DNA of 7,886 nt from Comamonadaceae bacterium (GTDB lineage: Bacteria; Pseudomonadota; Gammaproteobacteria; Burkholderiales; Burkholderiaceae_C). The position numbers and the translations under genes were made by a program. How positions within the stretch are numbered: position 1 is the first letter of the stretch; each line of letters opens with the position of its first letter. Positions 6,789 to 7,886 of this stretch are shown in pieces. The notes beneath the pieces were generated by a model. The model was not told the origin of the DNA. It worked only from the letters and a program-made list of their open reading frames with translations, and made no database searches. The stretch is from contig CANIDW010000061.1 of NCBI GenBank assembly GCA_947466165.1, positions 1 to 7,886 on the forward strand. The letters run 5' to 3'.

Positions 6789-6802
6789 GTAAATCGGTTT
6801 AC
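6789..6802. promoter_or_regulatory. LacI-family operator upstream of the TRAP operon
   Basis: GTAAATCGGTTTAC is a 14-bp palindrome with one mismatched base pair around the central CG step, the classic form of LacI/GalR-family sites (GTAAANCGNTTTAC). It lies 18-31 nt before the dctP ATG, just upstream of the GGAG ribosome-binding site, where a bound repressor would cover the transcription start or early transcribed region. The only DNA-binding regulator in the window is the LacI-family protein encoded four genes into this operon. A minus-strand -10 could be TATCGT (6812-6807), but I see no good -35 for it. The palindrome is seen directly; its match to this regulator is inferred. Confidence 0.8.
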
Positions 6803-6887
6803 TGGAACGATACATCGGATAAAAAACTCTGCCAGCAGGGTTTTCCCGTTGCCGCGCCCTGGTGGTGCATGCCTTCAAAGAAATTCA

Positions 6888-6958
6888 TATTAAATAGCTG
6901 TAAAAATTATTTAAATATCGCTATAAATAGTATTAAATAACTACTTAACTCTATTTAA
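6888..6958. repeat. AT-rich tract with TTAAATA motif at about 21-bp spacing
   Basis: Within 6881-6960, a block far more AT-rich than the surrounding genes, TTAAATA occurs at 6890-6896, 6911-6917 and 6933-6939, and its inverse TATTTAA at 6952-6958; start-to-start distances are 21, 22 and 19 bp, about two DNA helical turns. The second copy is part of the palindrome TATTTAAATA (6908-6917). The tract ends just before the ribosome-binding site of the plus-strand CHRD gene and must contain its promoter (TATAAA at 6922-6927 is a possible -10). It may be a regulator array, an UP-element-like or curved segment, or a nucleoid-protein target. Short AT words recur by chance in such sequence, so the repeat interpretation is tentative. 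Confidence 0.45.
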
Positions 6959-6970
6959 CAGGATCTACCC

Positions 6971-7657
6971 ATGTTCAGCCTCAAGTTCATCCTTCGGATA
7001 TCTGCCATTTTGCTTGTGGGCATCACACAAAGCCTGGCCCAAAGCGTGCCGCCTCGTGACGATATGGTTTTGCGGCCCGATGCCGGGCGGGAAATCGGCC
7101 GGATTTACCAGGCTTGGCTCACGCCTTTGCAACAAGGCGGCGAAGAGGCCGATACCCCGGCGCTGGTACCCAGGGCGTTTCGTTCGACAGCACCCTCTGT
7201 CCCGCGTAATGCGCGTCAATCCCGGGGCCATGCCACATTGGCGTTCACCCGGGAACAGGGTCGGGCCTATGCGCACGTGAAAATCGAGGGCATCGATCCG
7301 AAGGATATCGTGATGTTCCATATCCACTGCGGACGGCCGGGCCAGCTCGGGCCCATTCTGGTGGATTTCGGCCGCACGCCCAAAGGCCCGCGCGATCTGC
7401 CGGCGTCCTTCGTCAATGGCGAATTTTCGGCAGAGATCACCAATGAGGATCTGGTGGCTGTCACCGAACATAGCCACGGTATTGTGGGCTTTTTGACCGC
7501 CGGCTGCCCCATCATTCCCAGCATTCCGGTGGACCGGGTCAAGACCATTGCCGGCATGGCCTTGATCGCGGAACAAGGCGAGTTGTACTACAACCTCCAC
7601 ACCAAGGGGCAGACCTTCTACGGTGATATTCGCGGCCAGCTCACCCCGGTTCGATGA
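6971..7657 (+). CDS. Secreted CHRD-domain protein
   Basis: A 228-residue exported protein, the only plus-strand gene in the window. A signal peptide is evident: MFSLKFILR, a hydrophobic core to about residue 19, then SLAQS with likely cleavage near residue 23-24. After a proline-rich linker of about 60 residues comes a CHRD domain (roughly 86-226), the beta-rich fold named after chordin and common in bacterial exported proteins of unknown function. Marks are the VMFHIHCGRPGQLGPILVDF segment (114-133), corresponding to the common AHIHxGxxGxxGPV motif, and the closing LYYNLHTKGQTFYGDIRGQL (205-224), corresponding to VHTxxxxxGEIRGQL. C120 and C179 are the only mature cysteines and could form a disulphide. 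AGGA lies 7 nt before the ATG. It is divergent from the TRAP operon and I see no functional link. Biochemical role is unknown for the family. No terminator is obvious after the stop. Confidence 0.85.
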   Translation: MFSLKFILRISAILLVGITQSLAQSVPPRDDMVLRPDAGREIGRIYQAWLTPLQQGGEEADTPALVPRAFRSTAPSVPRNARQSRGHATLAFTREQGRAYAHVKIEGIDPKDIVMFHIHCGRPGQLGPILVDFGRTPKGPRDLPASFVNGEFSAEITNEDLVAVTEHSHGIVGFLTAGCPIIPSIPVDRVKTIAGMALIAEQGELYYNLHTKGQTFYGDIRGQLTPVR

Positions 7658-7695
7658 GCGGTCCAATGAGGGCACTGTTTTTGGCGCTGCAAATG

Positions 7696-7792
7696 CCTTG
7701 TCGTCGTGGTGAATGCCGGCGAGGGGATGCGGGCGCTGGCAGAAAACCGCCTCAGGCCGGGCTCGGGATGGGCGGGGGAGCGACTTTCAGGG
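7696..7792 (-). pseudogene. umuD: Decayed, internally deleted umuD remnant
   Basis: Two blocks match the intact umuD in the same order and orientation. Bases 7696-7721 match 738-763 at 25 of 26 positions (the segment encoding AGIHHEDK). Bases 7738-7792 match 938-994 with about 43 identities over 55 aligned bases and a 2-nt gap (the N-terminal segment with EPGL). In the intact gene these blocks are about 175 bases apart; here only 16 bases separate them, so residues about 25-81 have been lost and the two blocks are no longer in one frame. No ATG or LexA box precedes the remnant. On the minus strand the first block reads PEPGLRRF (compare TEPGLAQF) and the second AGIHHDDK. This is non-functional debris of a second umuD copy. 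An alternative for the last few bases is a match to the umuDC promoter region near 1043-1060. Confidence 0.75.
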
Positions 7793-7886
7793 CTTGACGG
7801 GCACCGCATGGTCCTTCTTGGTTTGAAACTGGGACTGGGCTGGATCACTCAGGCGTATGCCGGCGGCCTTGACGGCATGGTCTGGC
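7787..7886 (-). CDS. C-terminal end of an unrecognised protein (5' part beyond the right edge)
   Basis: A minus-strand frame is open from the right edge for 32 codons and stops at TGA 7789-7787. It ends in AGIRLSDPAQSQFQTKKDHA followed by VPVKP. Third-position GC is about 72 percent, compatible with coding in this genome. I do not recognise the protein. The tail is hydrophilic and basic, and the word DHAV occurs twice, 23 residues apart. The stop lies inside the umuD remnant, so the native C-terminus may have been altered by the rearrangement that left the remnant. With only 100 bases visible this could also be a chance open frame. Confidence 0.35.
   Translation of the reverse strand, partial: PDHAVKAAGIRLSDPAQSQFQTKKDHAVPVKP
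7793..7882. repeat. Imperfect short direct repeat near the right edge
   Basis: CTTGACGGCATGGTC at 7868-7882 recurs at 7793-7813 with six extra bases (GCACCG) after CTTGACGG. The copies lie about 70 bases apart and encode the two DHAV words of the unrecognised minus-strand tail. It may be a short coding repeat or a trace of local slippage. Confidence 0.35.

Noticed and set aside
6965..7675. Minus-strand open frame opposite the CHRD gene
   Set aside because: The plus frame has a signal peptide, ribosome-binding site and CHRD motifs; the minus frame has none.
7658..7695. Terminator after the CHRD gene
   Set aside because: A short T run is present but I found no stable stem before it.
7618..7848. 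Minus-strand 76-codon open frame near the right edge as a gene
   Set aside because: Its middle is the frameshifted umuD remnant and its end overlaps the CHRD gene antisense; better explained as pseudogene debris.

Overview
This is a GC-rich window that reads as chromosomal DNA of a betaproteobacterium, most likely Burkholderiales/Comamonadaceae (Polaromonas, Rhodoferax or Acidovorax type). That assignment rests on codon use, the style of the UmuD/UmuC pair and the TRAP-plus-COG3618 gene repertoire; it is inference, not a database match. Almost everything lies on the minus strand.

Right to left on the minus strand, 6771 to 1126 is one compact six-gene catabolic unit: a TRAP substrate-binding protein (dctP-type), the small and large TRAP membrane subunits (dctQ, dctM), a LacI-family regulator, an NAD-dependent D-2-hydroxyacid dehydrogenase and a COG3618/LigI-like amidohydrolase-fold lactonase. 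Five junctions join the six genes; four overlap (TGATG or ATGA) and the fifth is a 7-nt gap, so the set is almost certainly cotranscribed. A near-perfect LacI-family operator, GTAAATCGGTTTAC, sits 18-31 nt upstream of the dctP start and is the natural target of the regulator encoded inside the operon. The layout predicts uptake of a carboxylated, probably sugar-acid or lactone-forming compound, hydrolysis of a lactone, and redox conversion of a 2-hydroxy acid, under substrate-induced derepression. The substrate cannot be named from sequence alone. Both enzymes depart from textbook active-site motifs.

Downstream of this operon on the same strand (1049 to 1) is umuDC, encoding the SOS mutagenic polymerase V. 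Its promoter is almost completely covered by a near-consensus LexA box, and umuC runs off the left edge of the window.

To the right of the operator is an AT-rich 80-bp stretch with a TTAAATA motif repeated about every 21 bp. It leads into the only plus-strand gene (6971-7657), a secreted CHRD-domain protein. Beyond it, 7696-7792 is a decayed, internally deleted and frameshifted remnant of a second umuD. The catabolic operon and CHRD gene are therefore bracketed by an intact umuD on one side and a umuD scar on the other, which suggests a past duplication, insertion or recombination here. The last 100 bases probably hold the 3' end of an unrecognised minus-strand gene.

No tRNA, rRNA, CRISPR array, insertion sequence or convincing intrinsic terminator was found.
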